Shown here: in pieces, positions 43,426 through 53,637 of the stretch
How positions within the stretch are numbered: position 1 is the stretch's first letter
Layout of the letters: each line of letters begins with the position of its first letter
NCBI GenBank assembly: GCA_002314795.1
Contig: DCHI01000007.1
Span: forward strand, 1 to 64,000
DNA length: 64,000 nucleotides
Source: Bacteroidales bacterium UBA1756
GTDB lineage: Bacteria; Bacteroidota; Bacteroidia; Bacteroidales; WCHB1-69
Reading direction: 5' to 3'
The notes under the pieces: model-generated
Told to the model about the DNA's origin: nothing
Databases searched by the model: none
Seen by the model: the letters and a program-made list of their open reading frames with translations, nothing else
Made by a program: the position numbers and the translations under genes

Positions 43426-44400
43426 TTATGAGACTTCGCTGATGCATTTATTTCTAATCAGAATCCTAAAATAGGGATAGTGACCATTGATTGACAAATC
43501 TTTTCCGTCATCTCCTTTTCGAAATCTTACAATTTCAAATTGATGAGGATTATATTTGTGGAGAAATGTGAGAGGAACTCCCATCATACCGTGATAATCT
43601 TTAGGAATATCTTGCGTTTTACTCACGTTAATACCATCGCAATTATCATATTGCGGATAAAGTGCTTCGTTTCCTTTATAGTACTTGGTAAGTACAATAA
43701 AGTTATTCCGTTGTGATGTTTCTAAATTAGTGAGCCAAAGACAATTATTGGTTGAAACGATATTATTCCCGTTCTCGTCTTTGTGAACTTCCGTTCCATA
43801 TAAATCGTAATGCTCAGGGACGATAAAGCCAGAAATCCCTCTTCCCAAATTCACTCCTAACCAGGCTTTGTTCTGTTGAATCAAATCGAAAATTTCCTTG
43901 TAAGTAATCGAATTAATATTGCCAATGATCAAGAATTGCTTATTGTATTTTACGAGCTGTGCAACAAATTCACGAAATAACGAAAAGGGGGGATTTGTAA
44001 CAACAATATCAGCTTGTTTTAATAATTCAACACTTTCAGAACTTCTAAAATCGCCATCTCCTTTAAAATAGGATATTTCCAAAGTTTTTTTATCATTTTC
44101 TCCTGAATACTCACAAAAGAAACCATTTTCACGTTCCGAAGAGTTGAACAAATCAAATTCGGACTCTTTATAGCAAGCAGCAATCAATTTTTTCAATCCT
44201 AAAGAATGAAAATTATCTACAAAATATTTAAAGAAATTGCTCACAAACGGGTCGTCACAGTTACAATACACAACTTTTCCTTTGAAATGGGAGGTATAGT
44301 GTTGTAATTCTCGTTCAATATCAGGAAGTAGCGTGTAGAATTCATCACTTTTAGATTTCCTTGCCTTTTGCAATAGTTGGTTTGTCGCTTTTCTTGCCAT
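43426..44400 (-). CDS. EcoRI-type adenine-specific DNA methyltransferase
   Basis: 324-aa N6-adenine methylase, close to M.EcoRI along its length as I recall that sequence (326 aa): ARKATNQLLQKARKSKSDEF, VVYCNCDDPFVSNFFKYF, GDGDFRSSESVELLKQ, the catalytic motif DIVVTNPPFSLFREF, NINSITYKEIF, WLGVNLGRGISGFIVPEHYD, and DLSINGHYPYFRILI at the end. Predicted to methylate the second A of GAATTC, protecting the chromosome from the adjacent nuclease. It follows the nuclease gene by 8 bp. AT-rich relative to its surroundings. Confidence 0.95.
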   Translation of the reverse strand: MARKATNQLLQKARKSKSDEFYTLLPDIERELQHYTSHFKGKVVYCNCDDPFVSNFFKYFVDNFHSLGLKKLIAACYKESEFDLFNSSERENGFFCEYSGENDKKTLEISYFKGDGDFRSSESVELLKQADIVVTNPPFSLFREFVAQLVKYNKQFLIIGNINSITYKEIFDLIQQNKAWLGVNLGRGISGFIVPEHYDLYGTEVHKDENGNNIVSTNNCLWLTNLETSQRNNFIVLTKYYKGNEALYPQYDNCDGINVSKTQDIPKDYHGMMGVPLTFLHKYNPHQFEIVRFRKGDDGKDLSINGHYPYFRILIRNKCISEVS

Positions 44401-44408
44401 AACAATTG

Positions 44409-45245
44409 CTATTTTGTGTGTGTTAGTTGTTTAAACAAATCGCTTCCTAATGTTTTGAGAGAGGTTTCTGATATTTCCATCATAATATCAAACATCATTT
44501 GGGGATTCCAATTATTCCCATTTCCAGGTGTAAATATGGAGGCCGCTTGCAGCATTATTGTTTTGTCTTTCGGTTTTACATACTTGTTTTCACAAAGGTT
44601 AGTATTTATTGGCATTCCATAATTTGCTGCTGTCAATCTGTCCAATCTGTTCAATAGTCCAGAATTATACTCAAGCGTTACCACTCTTCCATCAGGGCGG
44701 GCTACGGAAATCGTTTCTGTTAAAAAGTTCGTCCCCTCAAGAAATAATACGTATGGGAAATGTGATTCTGCCAACATATAATTGGCAATTTCTGAAATGT
44801 TTTTATGTGCTCTCTCAATGGCATTTCCTGCTGCCATTAAATCTTGATCCTTGTTTTTACCAACAAGTTCTCCTTTTTTTATGTTTTCAATATCCTTTCC
44901 TTGATGTTTCGCTTCAGAAACGAGAACAACTCTCCAATTCCCATTATCGTCTTTTACCTCAATAATTCCTCCGTCAGGGATTATACTTGAGTGGGTGACA
45001 TAGAGAGTTTGGCCTAAATAGGGATCGATACTATTTAAAACTTCGTTAATCTCTTTTTTATCAATGCTTTTTCTACAGCGGAATTCCAATTGCGGATATT
45101 TTTGCTGCAACGTATCTTTAACAATGATTGAAATTTCACCTACAGTAATATCGTGCTTTTTAGCTTCTTCTCCAAAAATACCGACAACACCTTTACTTTC
45201 TTTATGTTGTTTTGTTAATCTTGCTGATTGGTTTTTCTTAGTCAT
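44409..45245 (-). CDS. EcoRI-type restriction endonuclease
   Basis: 278-aa nuclease starting MTKKNQSARLTKQHKESKGV (EcoRI is 277 aa and starts in the same register); an in-frame extension to 45305 is rejected on this basis. With this start the numbering coincides with EcoRI: active-site Asp91 (IIPDGGIIEVK), Glu111 and Lys113 (VSEAKHQGKD), recognition-segment residues 137-145 (MAAGNAIER), and Arg200/Arg203 in LLNRLDRLTAANYG. All catalytic and base-contact residues are kept, so cleavage at GAATTC is expected. The gene itself contains a GAATTC at 45081-45086. Lies 52 bp after the NRPS gene on the same strand. Confidence 0.96.
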   Translation of the reverse strand: MTKKNQSARLTKQHKESKGVVGIFGEEAKKHDITVGEISIIVKDTLQQKYPQLEFRCRKSIDKKEINEVLNSIDPYLGQTLYVTHSSIIPDGGIIEVKDDNGNWRVVLVSEAKHQGKDIENIKKGELVGKNKDQDLMAAGNAIERAHKNISEIANYMLAESHFPYVLFLEGTNFLTETISVARPDGRVVTLEYNSGLLNRLDRLTAANYGMPINTNLCENKYVKPKDKTIMLQAASIFTPGNGNNWNPQMMFDIMMEISETSLKTLGSDLFKQLTHTK

Positions 45246-45297
45246 AAAGCGATTGTTTATAATCAAAAGAGATACTCTCTTCCCGCATTTCCTTTCC

Positions 45298-48200
45298 TTA
45301 CTCAAAAAATCTCAAACTATCAATCTGCTTGAGGAATTTGTCAATGTAGTCCCACGACGTTTGGCTCCATCTGAAACCGAGGCGCAGCAACATCTGCAAA
45401 GTGTAACGATTGTCCGCGCCAATCATCTGCACGTAGTCGCTCTCCTTCTTGCCTTCGTACGCTAACATAGCCGATAGCTTTTCCTGCTTGCTTTCGTCGG
45501 CTTTCGCTTGGTTCAGAATATCCACAAAATCAGCATCTTCCACCAAATGAATGGTCTTGCCAATCGTTCCCATCTCGTGCAAAACATCACCCAACATTTG
45601 ATGGTGACTGTTGTACGGATGGAAAACGGTGCAGCACGCCGGCGTCTGCGCTAACAGACAGATGGCTTCGGACGTTTCGTCAATCGGCGAAAATTCAACC
45701 GGTGACTGATACGCGGAGTAGGGCAACGCTCCCAACATCTGGTAGATACGCAACCGCCCCATAAAACTGTTCGTCTTGACATTAATCTGGAACTCACCGT
45801 CCTCCGAACGCGCCGAAAGGTTGCCAACACGCATAATTTTTCCATCCAGTCCCCGATTGGCAACTGCATCCAACAAACAACGCTCGCCCATAATCTTGGA
45901 ATGAATGTATTGATTGTGAATCCGTTGTCCGAGGAAAAGCATTTGTTCGGTGTAGGCAGATATGGCCGGTTCACCATTGACCGCCGCGCCCGCCACCGAA
46001 TAGGTACTAATCTGGATAAGACGTGCTTTCTGACTGATACAGAAATCGATACAGTTTTTGACGCCGCCCACGTTCACATCCTCGATTTCGGTTCCTTGTG
46101 AAAAATGCTTCACAATAGCCGCACAGTTGATAACCGTATGGATGGGTGCCGTAATGTTGATGGGAGCAGTGACATCGCCTTCGATGACAAACACCCGCTT
46201 CCCAAATTCTTCAGCATAGTTCTTTTCAAAATAGTAGAAAACCATCTGACGCAGACGCTCCTCAGCCGAAATGCCTCGTTTCGAACGCAACAAACAGTAA
46301 ATCTTGGAGTCAGGATATTTTTCCATCAGACAACGGAAAACGTGAATGCCTAAAAAGCCCGTCGCACCCGTCAGTAACACATTTCCTAATGGCCGTTCTG
46401 CCAAGCGGTCGGCAACGGCTTGCGCCTGTTCCAATGTGTTTTCTTGCAACTGCTTGTTGATGGCCGTGTAGTCGAAATCGCGGATGTCCGCGTCCGGATC
46501 CGTCTGCGAATCGGTTCCCGTTCCTACCAATTTGGCCAACTGCCGCGGTGTCGGATTCGCAAAAACGTCCGCGTAGGTGACGGAATAGCCCGCCTTTTGC
46601 GCCACAATTACCACGCGCATCACCACCAACGAAGTTCCGCCCAACTCGAAGAAGGAGTCGGTGGCTCCCACTTTGTCAAGATTCAGAATTTCGGCAAAGG
46701 TGTTGGCAAAGAATTTTTCCGTCGGATTGGCGGGCTCCACATAGTCGCCACCAGCTTGTGCCAACTTGGGGTCCGGAAGATGACGGAAATCGATTTTCCC
46801 GTTCGGCGTTATCGGAAACGCATCCATTTGCAAATAAGCCGTCGGAACCATATAAGCGGTGAGTGTGTGACCGATGTTTTTTTTCATATCGTTGATATCA
46901 ATCTCGTGCTCAGCAACATAGTATGCGCTGAGGTGGTCGCGTCCTTGCAAGTTGCAAATTTTCACCAACACATTTTTCACCCCTTCCACCTGCGAAATAG
47001 CACTTTCAACCTCCCCGAGTTCAATACGAAGTCCACGCAGTTTCACCTGATTGTCGGTTCGGCCCAAGATTTCCACCTCTCCGTTCGGAAGCCAACGGGC
47101 GTAGTCACCCGTTTTAAAGGCACGCATTCCGCGGTAGGTGATGAATTTTTCGGCTGTTTTTTCCGGCAGATTATTGTAACCTTGCGTTACGCCTTCGCCG
47201 CCCACACAAAGTTCGCCCGTCACACCGATAGGAAGTTCATTGTTGTCTTTGTCAATAATCCATTCCGTATAATTCGGAATCGGTTTTCCAACCGTCAACA
47301 CTTTGGCATTCTGCAAATTAACGGAATTACAACCGATGGAAATTTCGGTTGGTCCATAGCCGTTGAGAATCACACAATGGTTGTTGATCTTTCTTATTTT
47401 TTCTAAAAGAATTTCAGAAAATTTTTCACCACCTTGAAGAATGCATTTGAAATTCGGCATAATTGCCATAAATTCAGGAAGTTCCATATATTGCAACATT
47501 CTGGAACTGGTACAACCGAAATAATCGGCCTTCGTGCGCGTAAGCAAACTGGTCAGAAGGATGGGGTCTTTCGATTCCTCCTCATTTGAGAAAACAAACG
47601 TGCGCCCATTGAAAAGCGTCATTCCATATTCAAAAATGGAGGCGTCAAAGGAGATGGTGGCGACGCAGCAGATACGCTCGCACTCTTCCATCATTATGCG
47701 CATCGGATGCTGCGGGCTGGAGGTCACGAATGTGGTGATGTTGCGGTGAGCCACCCGTACGCCCTTCGGACGACCCGTACTTCCGGACGTATAAATATAG
47801 TACGCCAAGTCGTCCATCGTCACCTCGACGGCGGGCTGCTTTTCATCGGTTTCGGACAGCAAGTCAACGATGTCGATTCCCCGTTCTCCGTATTGCGCCA
47901 CCAAATCATTGGTAGTCACCACGTATGGCGCCGCCGAATCTTCGGCAATGAGTTGGATTCGTTCGGTCGGGTATTCCGGGTCGCACGGAATGAAGGCGCC
48001 ACCCGCTTTCATAATACCGAAAATGCAAGCGATGGTCGTGCTTCTTCGTGGCAACAAAACAACGACGGCGTCTCCTTTTTTCAAACCCCGTTTCACCAAC
48101 GCATTGCCAATACGATTTGCCAATTTATCAAACTCACTATATGTCAATGTGTTATCTGTGGCAATAACGGCTAATTGGTCGGGAGTTGCTTTCGCCCATT

Positions 48201-51200
48201 TTTCCATTCCCCCGTGGAACAAACGAATGGGAAGCGGTGCCGTACCGATGCAATTCATCGATTCCACCTCTGCTTTTTGTCTGTCAGAAAGAATGGAAAT
48301 CGAAGATATTTTGGTCTCCGGATTATTTATCATATTGATAATCACCTGATTCAAGGATTCCAACATCCGGTTCATCATTTCGGAAGAGTAGAGAGCGTCG
48401 TTGTACGAAGCTACTAATGAAATCTTTCCTTCTTTTTCTTCTACCAAAATCGTAACCTTGAACTTCGGTGCGGAAAGTTCCAACTCTTCCATCGTAATTT
48501 CTTGATTATCAACGATGAAATGATCAATCACACCGACTTCGTAAACAAATACCAATTCTGGATTCAGGCTGAATTTGTTGGAAATTTTGGCAAACGGATA
48601 ACTCTCGTTTTCAAGCGTTTTGTTGAAATTGGCCGCCACGTCGTGTATGTAGTCGGTAACACTTTTATCCGTTATGTGCGAAACCAAGGCCAACGTATTG
48701 ACGAACATACCGACCGTATCCGCGATTTTCACATTGCCGCGTCCGGAGGAAACGGTGCACAAGCAAACGTCTTTCGTATTTCCGTAACGAGCCGCAATAT
48801 ACTCAATAGCAGAAAGATAGACAGCCGCCGGTGTAACACCCAACTTCTTTGCAAAAGCTTCAACCGCAGGGTGATTGACGGGAAGAATGGCCTCCGCCGG
48901 TTTTCCTTCCTGCTCTTTTCCGTGCAAGTCCGCGGGGAAAGATGTCCCCTCATCAATAGAAGAAAGTTGCTCGTTGAAATAGGTCTCCGCCTCCGAATTG
49001 TCCGCCTTCTGTTCTTCTTTTGCATACTCAAAGAACGTGCAACTTTCGGGGGTAATTTCTTTATTTTCAAGAATATCGCATACTTGATGCAAAAACAGAC
49101 TCACCGAACTTCCGTCCATTGCCAAATGATGACCGTCCATCAGCAGGGTGCTGCCACAAATCACGGCACGGGAAAGCGGGCCGTTCAGCAAATCAAAAGG
49201 TTGCACGAAGGTTGCTTTCACCTCTTCAATATTCTTGTCTGAAATGGTCACCGCGGCTTGCGTGTCAGGAGCGACCACTTGAACGGGCGGATCGACGGTG
49301 TTGTCGAAATGGGCCAACAGCAACGGATGCATCATTATCACTTTTTCCACCGCGGTTTTCAGCTGTTCCGACGAAACCGAGTTCGGAAAGTTGACGAGGA
49401 AAGGAACGTTATACGCTGTTGATTCCATATTCTTCATACATTCGTAGAAGACGCCCAATTGTGCATTTGACAAAGGTGCTGACAGCGTGGCATCGGTATT
49501 TTTCTGTTCTTCAACCGGTGATTCTTCAACCGTTTTTTTATCGGTTAAAAGATTTTCAAGTATCAGATTTTCAATAGATTGAAGAGTAGCCGACTTGGTT
49601 AGTTCCTTATTGGAAATAGAAATGCCGTAGCGTTTATAAAGTTCGGTCGCCAATTTGATGCTGCTGATGGAGGTCAGTCCGATGTAAGTCAACGGGGTGG
49701 TGATGGGGAAATGGCTGCAGTTCGTGAGCTTGCCAATCATCTCCATCAGTTCCTCTTCCAAACGATTGAGCGGTGCGGCGGGTGCGTCCGTCTCGTTCAC
49801 TTCTTCCGTCTGAATTTCGGGTTTGGGCAACCGTTTTTTGTCAACCTTGCCGTTCACGTTCAACGGAATTTCATCAATCTGCATTGAGACGGCAGGAACC
49901 ATATACGGCGGTTTCTGTTCTAAAATAAAATTATTAAGTAACTTTATATCAATCTTTTTGGAAGAAACGAAATAGGCAGCGATGGCCTTTCCACCTGCTT
50001 CCAAGTCAAAGGCCTGCACCGTAACGTTTTCAATATCGGGGAAGTCGCGGATGACGGCTTCCACCTCTTTCAATTCGATACGGAACCCGCGGATTTTCAC
50101 TTGTCCGTCTTTACGTCCGATGAACTCGATGGCTCCGTCTTCGCGATAGCGCACGATGTCGCCGCTGCGGTAAGCCCTTGCAAAATCGGGATTGCCGTCT
50201 GTGAACGGATTTTCAACAAAAGCGGCTGCCGTTTTTTCGGGAAGTTTCAGATATCCTTTCGCTTCTTGCGAGCTGGAAATCCACAATTCGCCTATCGCGC
50301 CCATCGGAACTCGTTGTAAATCTTTATTAACCACATACAAACGAGAACTTTGTGAAGCAAATCCAATCGGAATGTTTTTCTCGTTCTTGCACACATCGTA
50401 CGAAGCAACGTAAGCCAATGATTCCGTCGGGCCATAGCCGTTGATAAAACGGTAACGCGGCGGGTCCATACTCACCAACTTTTCACCCCCCACGAAAAGC
50501 ACCTTCAATGAAGGGATGTCGGGAAAATTGTTGGCCATTTGCGTTCCCACTTGGGTGGTCATAAAGGCGTGCGTAATTTGCTCATTGACAAAGTAATCGT
50601 GCAATGCCACCAAGTCGTAGCGAATCTCTTCACTGACAATGTGCAAAGAAGCGCCGGTCGTCATTGCGGCCCACAAATCCATCAAGTAGGCATCAAATCC
50701 GTATGAAGCGTAGGCTGCAATACGACAATGAGCATCTATCTGTTGGTCAGCAGTATGTGCCAGCGACAGCGCCAAAATATTGCGATAGGTCAGCATAACG
50801 CCTTTCGGGGTTCCTGTCGTGCCGGAAGTGTAAAGCAGCGCAAAAACATCGTTCAGGTCAACGTTTACCTTTGAGGTTTTTTCGTTTCCTTGAATATCAT
50901 TTATTGTATTGATAGTCAATGTTTCACCAACGTACTCATCCACCATTCCACGAAAATCGTCGGGACAGATGAGGAGTTGCGCTTCTGCATCGGCAATCAT
51001 AAAATTGAGACGTTCCTTCGGGTAACTGGAGTCGAGCGGTTGGTAGGTACAGCCGGCTTTCACGATGGCAACGGGCACGACGAGCATCAGTTCGTTGCGG
51101 GGCACGATGAAACTCACCACGGGCAATGTTCCGTTCGTACGGGAAACTTTCTGCTGGATGGATGCCGCCAAACGGTCCGTAAATTCGCCTATCTGCTTGT

Positions 51201-52611
51201 ATGTAAATCTTTTATTTTCAAAAACGCAGCACTCGTTATTCGGATACTTTTCAACATTTGCATTAAAAAAGTCGATAACGGTTTTGTCAAGCGGGTAGGG
51301 CATTGGTTTTTCCGGGTTGCGTTCATCTAACCACTGGAGTTGTTTTTCAGAAGAAGCTGCCAATTGGCCAATGGTTTCGGCAGTCGCCATCGAATTGAGA
51401 ATGGCGGCGTAGGCATCGGCCATTTCTGCCACCATTTCCGTTGAGTAGAGGGCGCTTTGATAACTTATTCTCAAATTATAATCACTGGATTCCGTGGCAT
51501 CGGGGGTAACCAAAAGTTGGCCGTCGAGTGTAATGCCGGGCCGCGCGATACGCAAATCCTGCCCCTTGATTTGGAGGCCGCCGGCGGTGAAATCAAAAAC
51601 GGTGGTAGGCACGATGCGTCCGTGGTAGGCAAAAATGATGTCGCTACGCAGGTTCAGGTCTTGGTGAATATCGGAAAACGAGTAAACGCTTTTTTCGCGG
51701 GTAGCTTTCTGCTGTTCGACGATGGAAAGCAGCCAGTCGCTCACCTTTCTGGACGAAGGCATTTCCATAAAAACGGGCATCGTATGCACCATCATCGTCA
51801 TAGCTTGGCGGGTACGTTTGTCGGTACGGCCGGTGTAAATATTTGCAAAAAACGCTTTGTCTTCGGCGGTGAAATTGGCTAAAAGCTTTCCCCAAGCCGC
51901 TTGAAAAACGGCACCTTCTTTCACATTGAATTTTGAACTAATGGTTTCCAGTGTGGCCAATTTAACGGGAATTTGAAAATTCGTTTCCACCAAACCGCGG
52001 TTATTGTCGGCTCTATCGATGTTGGAAGGGATGGGCATCGAGTCGGTTTCTTCTGCGTTGGCAAATTCCTTAAGATACCATTCTCGTTGGCTTTTCCACT
52101 CGTCGCTTTGTCGGAGTTCCCATTCTTCGTTGGCGATTTCGGCGCCATCGATAATTTCGCCCAAGGCCGTGCCTTCGTCGTAGGCGCGACCCATTTCCGA
52201 CATCAGTACAGACCAACAGCTGCCATCCACGATGATGTGGTGAAAATCGAGGTAGAGATAATTGACGGAGGGGGTTTTATAAATTTCCATACGGAAAAGA
52301 CGATCGTGCATCAAATCCATCGTACGGCAGAAGGTGGGACGCGCCTCGTCAATACTTTTAACTTCTTGAATTTCAACAATATCGTCTGAAAACGTGCCGG
52401 GGTCCATCAGCAGAACATCGTCTTGCAAAACGATTTTAGACAAGATGTACGGATGAGCTTTGATGAACAATTCCAGGGCGTTTTTTATTCTATTAACATC
52501 AATAGAATCAGGTAATTCGTATAAAACCGGGACTTGATAGTTGCCGTCGTTTTCTTCCAAATTCTGGCAGGCATAAAAGATGCCGAGTTGTGATTGTGAG
52601 AGTGGTGACAT
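45298..52611 (-). CDS. two-module NRPS ending in a thioester reductase (C-A-T-C-A-T-R)
   Basis: 2437-aa nonribosomal peptide synthetase. Condensation 1 has HHIIVDG at residues 124-130; adenylation 1 has LLYTSGTTGTPKG near 594 and NGYGPTES; carrier 1 has the phosphopantetheine Ser in IGLTSISSIKL near 980. Condensation 2 has HHLAMDG near 1163; adenylation 2 has YIYTSGSTGRPKG near 1605 and NGYGPTEIS; carrier 2 has FELGGTSLVVM near 1990. The C-terminal reductase has VLLTGATGFLGIHV near 2084 and the YIHSK (YxxxK) site near 2233. The expected product is a dipeptide aldehyde (or alcohol/cyclised pyrazinone), N-capped because module 1 begins with a condensation domain. No thioesterase, epimerase, MbtH or phosphopantetheinyl transferase gene is adjacent. 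It starts 6 bp after the RhuM gene. Confidence 0.95.
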   Translation of the reverse strand: MSPLSQSQLGIFYACQNLEENDGNYQVPVLYELPDSIDVNRIKNALELFIKAHPYILSKIVLQDDVLLMDPGTFSDDIVEIQEVKSIDEARPTFCRTMDLMHDRLFRMEIYKTPSVNYLYLDFHHIIVDGSCWSVLMSEMGRAYDEGTALGEIIDGAEIANEEWELRQSDEWKSQREWYLKEFANAEETDSMPIPSNIDRADNNRGLVETNFQIPVKLATLETISSKFNVKEGAVFQAAWGKLLANFTAEDKAFFANIYTGRTDKRTRQAMTMMVHTMPVFMEMPSSRKVSDWLLSIVEQQKATREKSVYSFSDIHQDLNLRSDIIFAYHGRIVPTTVFDFTAGGLQIKGQDLRIARPGITLDGQLLVTPDATESSDYNLRISYQSALYSTEMVAEMADAYAAILNSMATAETIGQLAASSEKQLQWLDERNPEKPMPYPLDKTVIDFFNANVEKYPNNECCVFENKRFTYKQIGEFTDRLAASIQQKVSRTNGTLPVVSFIVPRNELMLVVPVAIVKAGCTYQPLDSSYPKERLNFMIADAEAQLLICPDDFRGMVDEYVGETLTINTINDIQGNEKTSKVNVDLNDVFALLYTSGTTGTPKGVMLTYRNILALSLAHTADQQIDAHCRIAAYASYGFDAYLMDLWAAMTTGASLHIVSEEIRYDLVALHDYFVNEQITHAFMTTQVGTQMANNFPDIPSLKVLFVGGEKLVSMDPPRYRFINGYGPTESLAYVASYDVCKNEKNIPIGFASQSSRLYVVNKDLQRVPMGAIGELWISSSQEAKGYLKLPEKTAAAFVENPFTDGNPDFARAYRSGDIVRYREDGAIEFIGRKDGQVKIRGFRIELKEVEAVIRDFPDIENVTVQAFDLEAGGKAIAAYFVSSKKIDIKLLNNFILEQKPPYMVPAVSMQIDEIPLNVNGKVDKKRLPKPEIQTEEVNETDAPAAPLNRLEEELMEMIGKLTNCSHFPITTPLTYIGLTSISSIKLATELYKRYGISISNKELTKSATLQSIENLILENLLTDKKTVEESPVEEQKNTDATLSAPLSNAQLGVFYECMKNMESTAYNVPFLVNFPNSVSSEQLKTAVEKVIMMHPLLLAHFDNTVDPPVQVVAPDTQAAVTISDKNIEEVKATFVQPFDLLNGPLSRAVICGSTLLMDGHHLAMDGSSVSLFLHQVCDILENKEITPESCTFFEYAKEEQKADNSEAETYFNEQLSSIDEGTSFPADLHGKEQEGKPAEAILPVNHPAVEAFAKKLGVTPAAVYLSAIEYIAARYGNTKDVCLCTVSSGRGNVKIADTVGMFVNTLALVSHITDKSVTDYIHDVAANFNKTLENESYPFAKISNKFSLNPELVFVYEVGVIDHFIVDNQEITMEELELSAPKFKVTILVEEKEGKISLVASYNDALYSSEMMNRMLESLNQVIINMINNPETKISSISILSDRQKAEVESMNCIGTAPLPIRLFHGGMEKWAKATPDQLAVIATDNTLTYSEFDKLANRIGNALVKRGLKKGDAVVVLLPRRSTTIACIFGIMKAGGAFIPCDPEYPTERIQLIAEDSAAPYVVTTNDLVAQYGERGIDIVDLLSETDEKQPAVEVTMDDLAYYIYTSGSTGRPKGVRVAHRNITTFVTSSPQHPMRIMMEECERICCVATISFDASIFEYGMTLFNGRTFVFSNEEESKDPILLTSLLTRTKADYFGCTSSRMLQYMELPEFMAIMPNFKCILQGGEKFSEILLEKIRKINNHCVILNGYGPTEISIGCNSVNLQNAKVLTVGKPIPNYTEWIIDKDNNELPIGVTGELCVGGEGVTQGYNNLPEKTAEKFITYRGMRAFKTGDYARWLPNGEVEILGRTDNQVKLRGLRIELGEVESAISQVEGVKNVLVKICNLQGRDHLSAYYVAEHEIDINDMKKNIGHTLTAYMVPTAYLQMDAFPITPNGKIDFRHLPDPKLAQAGGDYVEPANPTEKFFANTFAEILNLDKVGATDSFFELGGTSLVVMRVVIVAQKAGYSVTYADVFANPTPRQLAKLVGTGTDSQTDPDADIRDFDYTAINKQLQENTLEQAQAVADRLAERPLGNVLLTGATGFLGIHVFRCLMEKYPDSKIYCLLRSKRGISAEERLRQMVFYYFEKNYAEEFGKRVFVIEGDVTAPINITAPIHTVINCAAIVKHFSQGTEIEDVNVGGVKNCIDFCISQKARLIQISTYSVAGAAVNGEPAISAYTEQMLFLGQRIHNQYIHSKIMGERCLLDAVANRGLDGKIMRVGNLSARSEDGEFQINVKTNSFMGRLRIYQMLGALPYSAYQSPVEFSPIDETSEAICLLAQTPACCTVFHPYNSHHQMLGDVLHEMGTIGKTIHLVEDADFVDILNQAKADESKQEKLSAMLAYEGKKESDYVQMIGADNRYTLQMLLRLGFRWSQTSWDYIDKFLKQIDSLRFFE

Positions 52612-52617
52612 TATATT

Positions 52618-53637
52618 TTACTTGTTTTTGTTTATTTTATTGAGGTCCGTATCTAATTGCTTAATGCTTTCAAAATGTTCAATTTCCCGTTCTGCGGTTT
52701 TGTATTTATTATACTCAATCATTGCCTTTTCCATTGCCATTTGATGTGATATTTTTCCGGCATCTTCCAAAATCGATTTTTTGTTCATAGATAGAACCAT
52801 TTTCAATCGTTCAATCCAATCATTCATATACATTGGAGTATGTGATAAAGCTTGTGCTTCAGCAAATGCAAGAAATTGTTCAACAATAAGTTTTAAGGCA
52901 CCTATTTCTTCTTCATTAAGATAGTTCTTGCCCACGGCAATATCTGATTTAGCGACCTTTCCGATATTTTCAGTTGAAGTCAAGCCCATCATTGGCAATG
53001 AAGCATTTGCTCTATAATAGACCAATTCTGCGGCTGTTTTGCCACTCACTGCCCATAGCAGTTTGTTTTGAATCTCCTTAAAAAACTGTAATGTGATTTC
53101 ATCTGACGGATTATAGTCAATGCTCGTGGCGTAAATATCCTTTATTTGTTGATAGAAAACTTTTTCCGACAATCTTATATCTCGAATACGTTCAAGTAAC
53201 TCCTTGAAATAATTCATTGAGTTGCCCTTTTTGAAACGTTCATCATTCAATGCCACACCTTTGATGATATATTCTCGTAGCCGTTGTGTCGCCCAAATTC
53301 TGAATTGCGTTCCCTGATGAGATTTAACTCGGTAACCAACTGATATGATGACATCCAGGTTGTAATAATTAGTTGGTTTTGTAGAAAAATCGGGAATTCC
53401 GATTTTTCTCATTGTCATCGATTCCACAAGCTCTTTTTCTTGGTAAATATGTAGTATATGCTCATTGATTGTTGACCGAGATTTCCCAAACAACAAACAC
53501 ATTTGGTCAATACTCAGCCATACAGTTTCATTTTCAAAAAGCACATCAACTTTGATTGTACCATCCTGAGATTGGTATAATAAAAACTCATCGTTGGAAG
53601 TAAGCCCAAAAGTTGTTGTATTTTTTTCGTTATCCAT
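52618..53637 (-). CDS. RhuM family protein
   Basis: 339-aa protein of the RhuM (virulence RhuM) family: EFLLYQSQDGTIKVDVLFEN, VWLSIDQMCLLFGKSRSTIN (HTH-like), YYNLDVIISVGYRVKSHQGT, FRIWATQRLREYIIKG and ELVYYRANASLPMMGLTS. The N-terminal part resembles DNA-binding Bro/KilA-N-like modules; the second half is helical and charged. Biochemical function is unknown, but RhuM genes often occur near restriction-modification and other defence genes. It is the first gene of the run RhuM-NRPS-EcoRI-M.EcoRI, with a -7 box 149 bp upstream, and is AT-rich. Confidence 0.88.
   Translation of the reverse strand: MDNEKNTTTFGLTSNDEFLLYQSQDGTIKVDVLFENETVWLSIDQMCLLFGKSRSTINEHILHIYQEKELVESMTMRKIGIPDFSTKPTNYYNLDVIISVGYRVKSHQGTQFRIWATQRLREYIIKGVALNDERFKKGNSMNYFKELLERIRDIRLSEKVFYQQIKDIYATSIDYNPSDEITLQFFKEIQNKLLWAVSGKTAAELVYYRANASLPMMGLTSTENIGKVAKSDIAVGKNYLNEEEIGALKLIVEQFLAFAEAQALSHTPMYMNDWIERLKMVLSMNKKSILEDAGKISHQMAMEKAMIEYNKYKTAEREIEHFESIKQLDTDLNKINKNK

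Noticed and set aside
45246..45305. Upstream start for the EcoRI-type nuclease
   Set aside because: The shorter start restores the length and numbering of EcoRI; the longer one would overlap the end of the NRPS gene.
45298..52611. Reading the NRPS adenylation specificity codes
   Set aside because: The A4-A5 regions do not align safely by eye to reference domains, so amino-acid substrates are not stated.
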